Notes: generated from the sequence alone by a model not told the origin. 64,000 nt of DNA from Bolinopsis microptera (GCF_026151205.1 NC_087073.1:22160270-22224269), one strand, 5' to 3'. Shown: positions 1 to 13,682, counted from the first letter of the stretch. A program made the numbers and translations.

Positions 1-1361
1 AATATAATATATTTACAATAAATTATGCTATCACAACATTATGATCAACAAAATAAATTTAATCACAGAATCTCAGATAGAAGTAATCATAAATTAAGCA
101 CAAAAACAAATTAAACATTAAAATGATAAATGAATATAGTGACTAATTTATAAGACACAAATAATAAATTAATACAAATTAATCACATATAATAAAATAA
201 TTAATTTAAACAAAAGGTAAATTTATAACTGAAAAACAATATATTTCGATACAAATTACAAAATAATATCAGGTGATTGAAACATTTGATTTTAAATTAT
301 CAGAAATTTATTAAAAACCTTATTACTTTATTTTGTACAGACTACAGTTCAGTGCTTCCGATTTCAGATGAGTTTTATATATTTAACGTAATATCTGTTT
401 TGATATAAATAACAGATTAACAGTTACAAACTTAACTGATGTATAAAAAGTACCGGTCGATCATAGATATATTCAGCACTTTATCTCTATCACTTTATCT
501 CTATCATGTACAATGTACATTGTATAAAGTATAAAGTATAAACCATCATTAGGCACACTTCTGCTGTGGCCGATAGGTTTCGAAACCTTTCAGTCAATTT
601 GGTCGGAAATGTAGAAAATCTTATCCTTTCAAAACTAACTTACGCTAATTTAGTAAGTTAACTCTATTTATAAAGACAGCTCTATCTTACGGAGGTTTAT
701 TTCAGATAATCGTTACCACGACGCCAGTGAGGATCACCCTTTAGCAGCGTGGTATCACCACGGTAAAAAGATAAGTTTCCCCCTCCTCGGAAACTAGAGA
801 TCTACACGACTACACCAGTGAGTTACTATAGTAGTAGTAAACTAGTGAACTAAACTATCTGTATCCAAATGAAATGGAGGGACTAACATTGGCACTTGGT
901 CACATATGATTATTCGTATGAACATTGAACGGTGGGATCTGTAAATATTGTTGAAGAAGTTGGTGCGACTGTTGATGTTGAAAATTTAATCGTTATATTT
1001 TAAAACGTGTTATCACTGTCTCCAATAAACGGATTTTAACATTGCACCGCTACTTTGAAACAATGAAAAGGGAGTATAGACGGAGATATCTGAGTTGAGG
1101 AAAGCTTGTTTCTTTATCCCTATGCAGGAGAAAAATAAAAAAGGACTTGGTGACCGAGAGAGTTTAGAGGGATTAGACTTTGAGAGGAGAGGGTGGCCGA
1201 GGGGTAGCAAATGTAGGTTTTATATGTGACCTGACTTTAACTGGCCACCACTTTTCTTTGGGGCTTTTTAATTTTATGGATAGTCCCAAAGTTTTTATGA
1301 AAAGCTCCAAAGTTAAAAAAAATTCAAGTTGGTAAAAAGGAGAGGTAATAGTGGTATTGAG
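1..1361. other. AT-rich intergenic DNA, no gene seen
   Basis: No ORF with recognisable protein character on either strand. The first 500 bases are very AT-rich and simple in composition. Positions 475-540 hold short direct repeats (TTTATCTCTATCAC twice, then TATAAAG-type repeats). The short minus-strand ORF near 1013-1210 has no domain and looks like chance. Confidence 0.6.
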
Positions 1362-1930
1362 CCGCTATCACGACACAACTGGTTGCTATCACGACACATC
1401 TGGTTGCTATCACGACACATCTGGTTGCTATCACGACACATCTGGTTGCTATCACGACACATCTGGTTGCTATTACGACACAACTGGTTGCTATCACAAC
1501 ACATCTGGTTGCTATCACGACACAACTGGTTGCTATCACAACACAACTGGTTGCTATCACGACACAACTGGTTGTTATTACGACACAGCTGGTTGCTATC
1601 ACGACACATCTGGTTGCTATTACGACACAACTGGTTGCTATCACAACACATCTGGTTGCTATCACGACACATCTGGTTGCTATCACGACACATCTGGTTG
1701 CTATCACGACACATCTGGTTGCTATCACAACACATCTGGTTGCTATCACGACACAACTGGTTGCTATCACAACACATCTGGTTGCTATCACGACACAACT
1801 GGTTGCTATTACGACACAGCTGGTTGCTATTACGACACAGCTGGTTGCTATCACGACACATCTGGTTGCTATTACGACACATCTGGTTGCTATTACGACA
1901 CAGCTGGTTGCTATCACGACACAACTGGTT
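1362..1930. repeat. 21-bp minisatellite, about 27 copies
   Basis: Head-to-tail copies of a 21-bp unit built on GGTTGCTATCACGACACATC. Variation is confined to a few positions (CAT/CAA/CAG in the middle, CAC/TAC/CAA after TAT). The period is a multiple of three, so four long ORFs on both strands run through it, with products made only of the heptapeptide. No promoter, start context or splice site supports coding. Confidence 0.93.
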
Positions 1931-1997
1931 AATATAACATATCACGACACTGTTTCTTGGGTGACGCTTTCCTAACCTCCGATCATATTAAAATGAA

Positions 1998-2727
1998 GGG
2001 CCGGTTGCCAACCGGTATTATCGGCCGATAATTATCGGCGATAATTTGCCAAAAATCTTTATCGATTATCGCGATAATTCTTGAGAATTATCGCGATAAT
2101 CAACCAATTTTTATTAGGGGAAAATAGCCTAAATTTAACATATTTTTCTAATCCGTTTCTTTGTTTGTCATGTTAAACCCGACTGCTACCATAATTTGCA
2201 ATGTGATGGTATGCTGACGTGCTATGTAGTCTGTAGTGTTTATAAATTTGCGGCAGTGAAAATTGAAATGTCGTGTTATATTATCGCATCTAGTTAGTTA
2301 TGAGTCAAGTAGTCCCAATCAGTTAAATGAAAGTTATTTAACCAAACAAAAAAAAATAATATCGTAGATAAATAAATGGTTTCAAAGCGTGCACGGAATA
2401 TGGATACTAAGTCAATCTTTCACGAAATAGATTATAAACAAATAATGCTATCAAAGTTTTCTATTTTTATCTTCAAAGTTCGAATTTTACCGATTTTTGG
2501 AAATTAAATTCAATTAATGTATTGTAACTATATATCATATCTGTATATAATGATGATGTAACAAGGTTACATAGCATAGGAGCATAATTCAAGTATGCAT
2601 AGTGCAGACAAATATTACTTCTATTATCTTGCCAAATTTATCACCGATAACCGATATTATCGCGATAATTTTGAAAAAGTTATCGATTATCGCGATTAAA
2701 AAATTTGTATTGATAATGGCAACCCTA
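1998..2727. mobile_element. candidate hAT-like MITE with TATCG palindromes
   Basis: The left end reads GGGCCGGTTGCCA and the right end TGGCAACCCT, imperfect inverted termini resembling the short TIRs of hAT-type MITEs. Just inside each end are self-complementary TATCGCGATAA blocks (about 2020-2105 and 2645-2700). The interior has no transposase ORF. A target duplication is not clear: the flanks share only the bases TGAA. Class is inferred from end structure. Confidence 0.45.
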
Positions 2728-3250
2728 CTCTGAAGTTGACAGAAACATTATGTATCCATGTACAATGTATAGACTATTAATTTCTCTACGTGCATGTTGA
2801 TGCCGGCTTTGACAATCATTCGATTTCTACAGGTGAATCATTCTCTACTTGGTAGAGTGTGATTGCCCTGGAATTAGTCCGTGCGTCTAGTCGATACACA
2901 TTACACGGGTTTCTGGATTCTGGATATCTTTAACTTTTCTGTCCGTCATTCGTTAGGTGATAAAATCAGTATTGAACTCCGATGTTATTCTTATCACAAT
3001 GTTTCCTTTGTTATTGGTAAATGGAATATAACGTCTGAGATATTTCTTAGTGAATTGTCCATTTTACAGTTAACAATTTAATATGGATTCATGAATTGGT
3101 GAATCATGTATTTACAAGAAGCCATCAGCGACGTAAAACTCTCCGCTTCGTTGCAGCCGGCGGATCGTGGGATAAATTAATTGAGTGAGCAGTAACACAT
3201 TTCCATTTATGGCCGTTTTATCGTCTTAGCATTTTATTTTAAGTTGAGGT
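2728..3250. other. intergenic spacer, nothing recognised
   Basis: Unique-looking sequence between the MITE candidate and the 15-bp minisatellite. A 66-residue plus-strand ORF at 2881-3081 has no recognisable domain, and its alternative start suggests it is not a gene. Confidence 0.5.
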
Positions 3251-3773
3251 GATGTGACATACTGTGATGTGACATACTGTGATGTGACATACTGTGATGT
3301 GACATACCGTGATGTGACATGCTGTGATGTGACATGCTGTGATGTGACATGCTGTGATGTGACATACTGTGATGTGACATGCTGTGATGTGACATACTGT
3401 GATGTGACATGCTGTGATGTGACATACTGTGATGTGACATGCCATGTTGTGACATGCCATGTTGTGACATGCTGTGATGTGACATACTGTGATGTGACAT
3501 GCTGTGTTGTGACATACTGTGATGTGACGTGCTGTGATGTGACATGCTGTGATGTGACATACTGTGATGTGACATGCCATGTTGTGACATGCTGTGATGT
3601 GACATACTGTGATGTGACATACTGTGATGTGACATGCTGTGATGTGACATACTGTGATGTGACATGCTGTGATGTGACATACTGTGATGTGACATACTGT
3701 GATATGACATACTGTGATGTGACATACTGTGATGTGACATGCTGTAATGTGACATGCTGTGATGTGACATTCT
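3251..3773. repeat. 15-bp minisatellite, about 35 copies
   Basis: Uninterrupted tandem array of GATGTGACATACTGT with a common variant ending in GCTGT or GCCAT. The period is a multiple of three, giving long ORFs on both strands that encode only pentapeptides such as MSHHS. The array is flanked by ordinary AT-rich sequence. Confidence 0.94.
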
Positions 3774-6700
3774 GGACGCTAGCTTAAACTGCTCGTCTGG
3801 CTGTCAGCAATAACTAATTAGCCATTTTACTGTTGATTTGATAAAATGTGAAAATATCTCATTTCAATTCATTACTTACGATGAATGTTTACAAAGTCCC
3901 AGCACATAATGCTGAGATATCACTAGCTATATGACTACCGGGAACCGACCTTCAGTAATTAACATAATATGTGTGACCAACATAATATGTGTGAGTGTAT
4001 TACATGACATGTTCGAATTCTTTGCCGCGGACTGGCTTTTGTCTCTATAAGTATAACGCGGCTTTTAATGTTTTGTGTCGGGTTTCGGTGATACTTTTTA
4101 TTTTATTTCAAACTATATAGTGTTGCTGTGTTTCAAGTTTTCTTTGAACGGAACCCCTACATGGATATGCTAACTGCTAAGTACAGATGAGATACAAGTG
4201 TGACCTCTATCTGTTTTCTGACCTCATCCAGACTTGGTTGATGATCTTATCCGCTTGCGTTCATTTTTTCATCCAATTCCTTATTTTCATGGAATTGTTG
4301 TCAGCGTTTGGTTTGGATTCTACTTTCGGCCTTCGGGTTGAAAAGTCACGCCAAATAGAGCCGAGGTCGGTGCTACTAGCAGTAGCACTACTAGCTCGTG
4401 ACTGGCCCAAAAGTAAAAGTGAATAGGGGTAATTTGAGACGTGGCTGAAATGACGTTCAGGTTTGATCCAATTTGCACTCACTTTTAATGCAGTGCACTT
4501 CGCTCTCGTTTCCTGTGAAATGTTTTCAATAGTGTTCTGTTCCAGGGATTCATTAACTGGTCGAAGCCTAGCAGGCACGATGTATTTATTGTGTTAGTAG
4601 TTTGAGCCAACTTCTATAAACTCATCAGGTTTCTGTACACTTTATACACTTCAGTTGTACCACTTAGTACTAGTCATATTTACAAGTCATATTTATGTTG
4701 GTTGGTTTCGGGCCAATGTTTAGCGTGAATGAGGTCATGATAATGTACATTGTGACTTGTGACTCCTCCTCCTAGCACTCCTTTCCAAGCTCTTTGTTGT
4801 GTTCCATTATCTCTGAGACTTTCACCTGTTCACCAGATATTTTTGTCAGTCATGAACACAGTAATATTCCAAAATTGGGCAATCATTGAGTAGCTTTGTC
4901 ACGTTTATATCCTGGATCAAAGAAGAGTAAGACATTGGCTGATCAGTGAGCTTATACAATTAATTGATGACCACATCTTACTCTTTGTTATATAGTTTCT
5001 ACAAACAATGCATATATATCAGTGTGTTACTATTCTGCAAAGTAATTCCGTTCATTCTCATTGTTCTTGCGACAAGGATAACTCTTTAACCTTCCCCAAA
5101 ACCTCACAAGTACAATCTAATTTTACGGCGCGTCGAGGGGTTAACATTCAGCAGTAGATAAACATTCAGCATGAGTAGGTATTCCCTCTCCCTCTCACTT
5201 TGTTTTTGTTCTAGAACTTTCGTCACACTTTATAATACTCGTACATTAGTGGTTCCCTGAAAGTGGAGAGCGAGTAGGATGATCTCACTTGTGTAAACTG
5301 AACTAATTTTCCCTCTACAGGTCTTAAATTAGATTTTCAGTGAACGATATCGGATGTGTTGTGCTTTAAGTTTAACACAGAGACTCCGTTATTTCAAGCC
5401 TATTTGTGGCCACTGTCGTAACTGTTGTTTTGTTTTTAGTGTATATTAAACCAATGTTGTATCTTCATGGTTTATACTTCAGCACCGTTTTGTATTAGTC
5501 GACTTTCGTAGCTATTAACTGGATGATTTGCGATTTTCATTAGTTTAAGATACTCATCCTCAATTCAAATTTGCAGAAAATCGCTCGAATTAGATTTTGG
5601 ATTTTGTACACCGGCCTCATTGCTTGATGCAATATATTGTGGCTGTTGGCGACTCCATGATGTACACGTTCAATGTTTACGATGTATAATATGACGTTCA
5701 ATAATACACGATCGTACTATAACAATAACACACCACTTTTTTGAGGTGTGATATTCCTACTGTGACGAACGTACGACGTATATTGTACAATGTAGGTGTA
5801 TTCATACTTTTAGTTTTAGTTTTACACTTTATGATCAAGTTTAGGGTATCTCGTCAAACTTTAGGGATTGGGATTTCATAGCCACTGGCAAAAATGAAAA
5901 CCACACGTTTTTGGTAGATTATTTTAAAATCTTAATTAGATTTGGTGGTTGTGTAATTCACCCATATTATATAATATATATCAGACAAATTTACATTTCG
6001 GTTGCATCTTTGCAATTGGTTGTGTATCTCCGTAACAACTTATCCTTGTTAAAACAATGTACGCAATGAACGCTGTTTTACTGCTGATGTCGGTGTAGCT
6101 TTTGATAATATCGATATTTTTAACAGACATCATATTTTCACCTCGTTTGGTCTGTTTAGCTTTCTAAAACATGAAGTGACGATCTATGAAGTGACGTAAT
6201 AAGTTATTGAAGTGAAATGTCAGAACGGTACGGACCTCATACACATTCCTGGACTGGACAAATGTTAGTCCGACTATGTCCATTGATGTCCTGCTTTTAT
6301 TATATTCGTTCGCTCTTTCGAACAGTTGCTGCTAAAGTGTTTGAGACGATGATCTAATTTGAAATGTGATGCCGATATGCCGGTTATTTTGTAGAACGCT
6401 ATAATTCTCGCAAAATGAGCCTCTGGTGTAAATCCCAGCCAGCTGCTAGTACATTATTATCGCCGCTGCATTTGTAGTTCTCTTAACTGCTCCAGCCTAG
6501 ATGTAGTCTAATTCAGTATGTTTTCTTTTTCGTTATTTTGAATGTTTCAGCCCTCGCGGTTGTCACAACAGTAAATATTTTTACAACTTCTGGACAAGTT
6601 TAAACAATTTTGAATCCCATTTTTCCCACAGCTCGTAAACAATTGTGGAATGCGAAGAATCGGGCCTTGTTTAAGCAGTGTGCTTGTCAGTTCTTGTTCA

Positions 6701-7329
6701 AGGAGGTCCTAGTGTCATGTTATGAGTTAATACTGCTGTTGAAAACCTGAAATTACTCTGAACTCTACGAAGAAATCCTCCCAGTGCTAATTAGCATCAG
6801 AAATCGGGTAGAATATTTTCAACAATCAACATGGGCGCCATATCAGGTTTCCTGGGCTGTCAGAGTGACTTTACTGATCTCTAACTACAGAGTCGTATGG
6901 TTAAATGACTGATATTGGTGCTTGCGACCGCTGCTTTTCCTTGTACACAAAACACCTGACTCACCAGCATGCGTTTCCTCGCATCTCAACACTTTCCAAT
7001 ACACCTAATTGTGATATATTTGTAGCTGTGATGCTGTCATGACTACCTCTGATGTTGTCATAACAGGCGTGTTAAATCTTGGCGAGAAGTGCTTTTTTTT
7101 GCCACCCCGTGTTGATCAACATTTCCTGTCTCCAGTTGCTTAATTTCGTGTTCTCATTGCCTTTCGTGCTCTCATTGTCTAATTTCATCCTTCCTAACTA
7201 AGGTTATACCTATACCCAGTTAATCCCCAGTTCTGATATTCGATATTCTTGCATATCGTCCAGCATTTGTAAATATTCGTTATTCATTCACAAGTTTTTC
7301 AATACAGCTCTTTGTGCAGTGCGGAAGGT
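3774..7329. other. 3.5 kb gene-free stretch upstream of the DENN gene
   Basis: No coding region could be supported. A 105-codon minus-strand ORF at 4261-4578 has unremarkable composition and no domain I recognise. The end of the stretch holds a probable 5' UTR splice acceptor (AATACAG near 7302-7308) just before the first coding exon of the DENND2-like gene, so part of this region is probably its promoter and first intron. Two copies of AACATAATATGTGTGA lie around 3961-3993. Confidence 0.5.
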
Positions 7330-10300
7330 ATGACAGCAGAATTAATATTAAGTGAGAAGAAGCCGCCCACAGCAGAGGATGAGGCCTTTAAGCGAAAGAA
7401 CGTGTTTTACAGATCAATCCAGAGACTAAAAAGGAAGAAGAAACTACCCGTGGAAAAGAAACCACCCGTGGAGAAAAAACAAACTGTCCCTCCTCCTCCC
7501 ACACCTTCAGCACCAGCACCACCACAACGTATGAGTAAGTTGATTTGTGAAAATGGCAGTGATTATCCTTCCAAACCTTAGGATGTTCGCTGACCAACCC
7601 AAGCCAACTCGGTTCATCAATCATCTTCATTCTATATAAGACGTACATAACCTCATGTTTCCCCCACTTTACCCATTTCTCCCTCAGGTTCAGTAAGCGA
7701 CTCAGTAATCAGCAACTCTCCCTCCCTCAATAAACTCAAACTCCCTGGTATGCAATCCTCTCCATCCCAAAATGGGACTGCAGTCCAGAGATCACGAGAG
7801 CGGTCTGATTCGGGACGGAAACCCTCCCCGTCCCCAAACAACCCCAGTGCAAGAAACAGGGAACGGTCAGATTCGGGACGCGGGAAAGCTTCAGACTCGG
7901 GACGGAAAGCTTCAGCTCCTCCAGAAATGATCAAGTCAGCCAAGAGTGAAATCGATATCAAAGCCAATGGAAAGGTAATTTTATTTTTAATCCTTGCATT
8001 GCACTGATAATAATGTACTTGTAACAAGAATTACAGGCATTACTGAAGATAATGCTGATAAGGCAAGCTTAATTTGTGTATAGTGTGTACTAATATACTT
8101 TTGTACTGTGATGATGTTGATAGTTTGTTGACAACCGTCTGGTGTTTTCTCGACAATTATGCCAGAGCGGACAAAATGAAACAGGGCAAATAGCTGGTAA
8201 TACAAAGTAAATAATAAAGTAGAACCGACGGCTCGGCATTTGCTGGCCTTTTACTAAGCCTTAGTAAAAAAAGGCCCACAAGTGCCGAAACTTCAGTTGT
8301 TCTCTTTGATTAACTTCTTCTCTTTGCTCGTAACCAAAACAAACATACGCTCAGACTTACAAGATTTATTTTTTGTAAAATTAGATACGTTTCTGATCGC
8401 CATCATTAACAACTTGATAGATGGTTTCATGTATACTTCTCATTAAAATATCTACAATGAAAAGTATTGAAATCAGATAAATATTCGTAACGAGGTCCAA
8501 TTATTCCTGATGAAACCTAATTACAATTTCTGGACTGGCCAGTCCAGAAATTCGATTATGTAATTACTGCACCAATTTCAGCTCCAGCATAATAAGTATA
8601 AAACACATTTTAACGCCCATTTACCGTCTTATTAGCAATTCTAGAATAGTTATAAAGAGCATTACATGTAACAAATTTGTAATTTTCACCATTAGATATA
8701 ATTGGCATGTGTATATGTGACTATGAGTGCGTATGTATAATTGGCAAATGAGCGCTAGGCGTATCTTTCGCCTTGATGTATGGTAAATTGTGTTCGGCAC
8801 ATCTAATTTGATGTACTTTCTTCAAATTTTTAACTGCATCGTTGTTGTGTTGTTGTTTGTGCGATATGATGATGGCTTCCGGGCTTTCAGATCAAAAGTT
8901 CAGCTCGGAACGAAACCTCAGTCCAGGACACGTTAAAAAGCAGGTCACCTGCAATGTCCTAATGTATTTGTAGTGTTATAATTTGTTGTATTCTCAATGA
9001 TGACAGTTGCAGTGTACAAGTGGCTAATTAAAATATTTCTATTTGAATTGTTTTATTTCTCCTTGTACGCAATGTTGTATTGGTAAGTCTACAATTTCAG
9101 AAATCGAGACCGTTCAGTATGTTTTCTAAGAAAGAAGAGCCCCCAAAACAACCTTCCAGCCCTAAACCGGATCATTTCAGAGATGTAAAACTCAAGTGAG
9201 TCAAACTTCCATCTACATTGTAACTGCACCTGTTCGGCTAGGAGAATCATATTTTGTTGTCATCTCAACTACATATAGGATTATGCAGCATATTTACCAT
9301 AGCTTGCTGTAAGTGTAACATAATATGATGTATATTGTGTACCCCATACATTTTAATGTGATGTGAAAGATAATACAAACGGCAGATCAATTTAGACTCA
9401 AACTTTATTTTGCCTCATCCCTGGCCTCATACTCCCTATCACCCTGAAGACATTCATTACCTTAAATTCTCCGATCAGAAAGACTATCACAGAAACCAAA
9501 GTGGTTCCCAAAACGACAGAACGGTACAAGTTATTTGAAAGCGTTTACCAAGTGTCCCTGACAGCTGAGTTGGACGAAGCTTCTGGTAAACTGAAACTGA
9601 AACCTGTGGTGTCATGGAGTCACCCTCCGCTGGGGTCCACCCAGTGTCGCAACATTGCTGCTACTGGTAAGGCTGAGATAGAGCTTTTAAAGGGTACAGA
9701 TTAGTTAAATGTAGATAACTTTAGGTAGAGAATACTTTCTTCTGTTTTAATAACTTTGGCTCTTGATTGTGCTAATGCCTAATATAATATGTAACGCCCA
9801 ATTTCCTCCAGAAAAAATAGTACCAGAGTTCGCGTTTCCTGACCTAGATATACTGGAAGTCAAAAGAACAAACTTCCTGACGGAGACGTACGCTTTTGTG
9901 CAGACAGACATGTCGGCTGCCAGAACAGTCGGTTACTGCCGCAGATTTAAGTACAAGGATACAGTCGCCAGTCGCTGTGAGTTGAGATCACCCGTTATTT
10001 GGGGTGGCAGTTGCGTTCATTCCTCTGACTGGCGAGAGCTGTTATTGTGATGATAGGGCTAGAGGTTTCGCGCCATTTCCGAGCTTGTATTGGGCTTTTT
10101 TTGTTATGATATACATTAGTCCTGACTCCTGGCCATGTCGACCTATGAGCGTGTAAAGTGTTGTGTGTGTGTGACTTAACGTGAAGCCAAAGCGTTCTAA
10201 TTGTATGATCTTACTGCTCCAAAGTTTTGCCTGTCACTTAGGAATTCCTGGACCGCGCATTGCAGTGCAAAAATAGGACCTGACTAAACTTCAGAAGATT

Positions 10301-13024
10301 AATCCTGTTATTCCTGATCGCTGTTTTTCGGGGCTCCAGAGAGAACGTATGCTAGGGAATTATAAACATAAAGCCGGCATCAAATACCGCTTCAGCAATC
10401 ACGTAACATATTGAGTTTTATTTCCTTTGAAGTAGATAGAAAAAAGGGCTATTCTGAAACTTCATATCTCAGTACGGGCAGGTACTGATGCTAGCGTGAG
10501 ACAATCGAACGAAGACAAAAACCGGAAATTGACCCGTAATCAACGGAGACTCCTCAAGATCAGAGTGTGGTGTATTGTGACCAAACTCCACTGCTTTGAT
10601 ACCTTCAGTATGATATTTGACGAGGTAAGCCATGTGTGCAGAAAATTCCTTTCTTGCTTTTCGGTTTAATTCTGGTCCCACCCTCTTAGGCTTCCACTCT
10701 TATGTTACTGAAAATATCCGAAGAGAACTTTTAAATCTCGATATATCAGGTTTCTGGGAATACAAGAATTTGTTGGGCGACGATATTTTGTCTGAAAAGA
10801 CCCACAATAACATTTATGTTAAGTTTAACTTATCCGTAACATTGTCAGGTTCATAAAATTAGAAGAGAAAGCACAACAAACGCGGACAGCGAAGTTTTCT
10901 CATTTCTTAAATCTATCGGTGAAGCTGCAGCTCCCTTACCGGGATATTCAATGCAAGTCAGTTCTGAAGAATCGTAGCAATGGTTTATTCTTGGCATTGA
11001 GCTCTGATTCCACTCCTACATTCCACATTCCTGCCCCTTTATTACATCTAGATTCCATTGGTCAACTATTTTAACACATCAAAACTTAAAAGTGTTGCCC
11101 TCATTTTTCTTGATCTCTATAGAAAATATGAAAAAATCAGCTGCTCAGGAATAAGTTCGATGTGTTTCAATAAATTGTTGAAATTACCGTCTCACAGGTC
11201 CAGTACATAAGTAAGGACAGTGCAGAAAATGAGATGGGTCTGTACGACATAACCAGACCAGGTCCTGAGGATAGAATCAACCTTTTGAAAAACATAAACC
11301 TATTAAACAAGCTGTCCAAGAACATGCTGATCATCATTATGACAGCCCTCTTCACTGAAAGCAAGGTTGGTACTTGGTTCATCTAGTCTTGTTAAATTTA
11401 AAGAACAAATTTAAATGATACGTCTTGTTAAGTCTTAGGCTTATTTTCTTTATATTTGTTCAATTGTTACTTCTTTTTATAATTATTCATAGTTATTTAT
11501 ACATAGTTAATAGTTATATTATACATAGTTTTTAATAAGCAGAAATTTTTCGATTCGAATTTCTTGCTATAAATAGATTCAGCTCATTCATGTACGACTT
11601 GTGCGTTGATTCAATCAGTTATCCTAACCCCACCCTCTCTTCAGGTACTGTTTCTAGATAAGTCACTATCCTCGTTAACCTCAACTCTCCATGCTCTAAC
11701 CTCTCTCCTCTACCCTCTGAAATGGGTCTGTATCTACATTCCCATGTTATCTGTTGGTATCAGGGCCCTTGTCCGAGATCTGGTCCAATCTCCTTCACCC
11801 TACGTTATAGGTACGTTGGAGTAAACGATAGCTCTGAGGTCTGGAATTAGAGCCAGAGTACAAAGTGGACTAGCTTTCATCACATACCACAAATTTCTTG
11901 AATTAATGTCCAGACTGTTTAGAATTTGTGACCATCTTAGACTATACCTGGTTTCAGATATTGTCAACATTTTGTTCGCACGTTATGTGAGCCTTAATGT
12001 GCACGATATTGCTAACAAAAATGTGCAATAATTGGTTGCAATTGGTGCAAACATTTGTCGACATTACATTGCGGACGGTAGCCGTGCTGTATGACGTGAA
12101 TCAGAGTGTCTTCGAATAAATTGTCAGAACTTCATATTAAAATCCTAGATAGATACAGGAAAACTCTATCAGTTTTGTCTAAATCACATAAATGAAGAGT
12201 TCCCGTCCCAGGAATGCTGAAGAACGATTACAGTAAAGTGCGAGAGTACGAACTGAAGGACACGGAAGTCCTAGTGGTGGATCTGACCAGGGGCCAGCTG
12301 GACGACATGAGGGACGAGGAAGCCAAGATTCTGCCCATCTCAGAAGCTGTAAGTGCTTCATTTATCTGTGCTGAAGATTGTAGGCTATCACTTCTCTCTG
12401 TAATATGTATTTCTGTTTGTGTTTTGACACATCTTGGCAAAGAGACGAGGCTTCTTAATTGCTAGTGTCACATGGCTGGTGCTGAAAAGTTAATCGAGAC
12501 AGTTTTCATAATATTTTGACATCTGAAAATTGTATGTTCAGTCTAGGAAGTCTCTCAAGCATCAGTTACGAGAAGTGAAGAAGAATAACGAACCGGTTGA
12601 ACAAAGCGAAATTTGGAGATCTTTTCTTAAACCGTATCTCGGTAAAATAGACGAGCTCTGCTATCGTGCTGAAAAGGTTGACGGAATAAGGTTTGAATTA
12701 AACATGAAACACACTTATATAACCTTTGAAGATGTAAAAGTTTTACTGAGGTCTGATCGCAATTATTTTGGCAAACGTTGGAATAATAATATTTTCAAAA
12801 TAAAGGCTTTACCTAATCGACCAATTAGTATGTGTATATTTATGAGTTTTATCCCTCTCGTACAATTACAAATATCTTGTTCCAGGAGAATTCCGATGGC
12901 CAGTTACATCGAAGAAATCAAAGAGTTGAAGCCTGGTGATGAAAAATTTGCTCAAAAGTTGTTTAGCACTCAGATGTCTCAGTTATGGTTACAAAAACAA
13001 AGACTTGCTATGACCAGACACTGA
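7330..13024 (+). CDS. DENN-domain protein, DENND2-like (Rab guanine exchange factor family)
   Basis: Multi-exon gene. Coding exons I can place: 7330-7528, 7688-7974, 8891-8943, 9109-9195, 9479-9666, 9812-9976, 10473-10624, 10849-10956, 11198-11365, 11645-11810, 12212-12348, 12542-12831 and 12886-13024. Phases agree throughout and give about 712 residues. Residues 1-208 are basic and serine-rich with repeated SDSGRK units. The uDENN part starts near 210 (FESVYQVSL, then PEFAFPD and GYCRRFK) and continues with WCIVTKLHCFDTF. The cDENN core is exons 9-10 (LIIIMTALFTESKVLFLDKS, LLYPLKWVCIYIP), followed by a dDENN-like end. DENND2 proteins are known to activate Rab GTPases (Rab9, Rab10) at membranes; that role is inferred here. 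The dDENN is more divergent than the rest. The last intron would be only 54 bp and the frame is also open without it. The acceptor of exon 4 is chosen by phase. Confidence 0.88.
8232..8289. repeat. 58-bp near-perfect hairpin in a DENN gene intron
   Basis: CTCGGCATTTGCTGGCC is followed by TTTTACTAAG, a two-base loop and the complementary strand ending GTGCCGAA. The inner stem GGCCTTTTACTAAG pairs with TTAGTAAAAAAAGGCC with only a one-base length difference. It could be a very short palindromic MITE or a structured intronic RNA. No protein is involved. Confidence 0.6.
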
Positions 13025-13528
13025 CGACACGCCTAATGTACCGGCAGCTACGTACTTACTGCTGCGCAAATTTTTAATTTATTGACTTTTAAGCCGTAAG
13101 TGAAGGGTTGACATTATTATTTGAATTATGTATCCTTCAGATTGTTTATTGATTTGCTCTTAATTTTATATTGTTAAGTTGCCACCTGATCTTATGACTG
13201 TCTTACTGATAGTTTAATTGATGTAAACTTATACGTAAATGCACTTTTTTATATTCTTTATTGAAAATAATCATTTGAGTAGAACTAAAAGAGACTTATA
13301 AGTGATATAATACAGCATGGAGAGCGATGGGGACCATTGTTATTATAAGCCAATTATCCGACAAATTTGTATTTCTCCAACGCATGAAGAATGGCAATGA
13401 TCCCGATATAATATAATAAGGCTGTGTATTAAGTCTAAGAATGACAACGGTTGTGTATGACAATTTAAAGAGACTGTTTTTATTAATAATAAGTGAATCT
13501 TATGAGTTTGTGACTTTAAAATTGACTT
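13025..13528. other. 3' flank of the DENN gene
   Basis: AT-rich sequence after the TGA stop of the DENND2-like gene, probably its 3' UTR and downstream spacer. No unambiguous polyadenylation signal is assigned and no further ORF is supported. Confidence 0.5.
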
Positions 13529-13682
13529 GGGGTTGTTGACATATTACGTAAGCCAGATGTTGCCCCCCCCCCCCCCCTGATCCCCTCCGTAAGTCACTTT
13601 ACACATATTTAGTGTTCAGAAATATCAGTAAGCTTTGTCAAACCTCCTCCTGCTGACTTATGTAATATGTGAACGACTGTTG
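13529..13682. mobile_element. short MITE with CATATTACGTAAG ends and a poly-C tract
   Basis: The left end GTTGTTGACATATTACG matches, in reverse complement, the right end ATGTAATATGTGAACGAC. A run of about 16 cytosines lies at 13564-13579 near the left end. The same end motif and a C-rich patch occur in the larger element at 24448-25045, so they look like members of one family of non-autonomous elements. Confidence 0.5.

Noticed and set aside
1313..1945. Four long ORFs on both strands (Asn-Gln-Cys-Arg repeats and others)
   Set aside because: All are translations of the 21-bp minisatellite.
1362..3773. Possible CRISPR-like repeat arrays
   Set aside because: Repeats are contiguous with no unique spacers, and the DNA is clearly eukaryotic.
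3234..3787. Met-Ser-His-His repeat ORFs
   Set aside because: Translations of the 15-bp minisatellite in three frames; no start context or splice sites.
4261..4578. 105-codon minus-strand ORF
   Set aside because: No domain, no splice signals and no neighbouring coding exons; likely chance.
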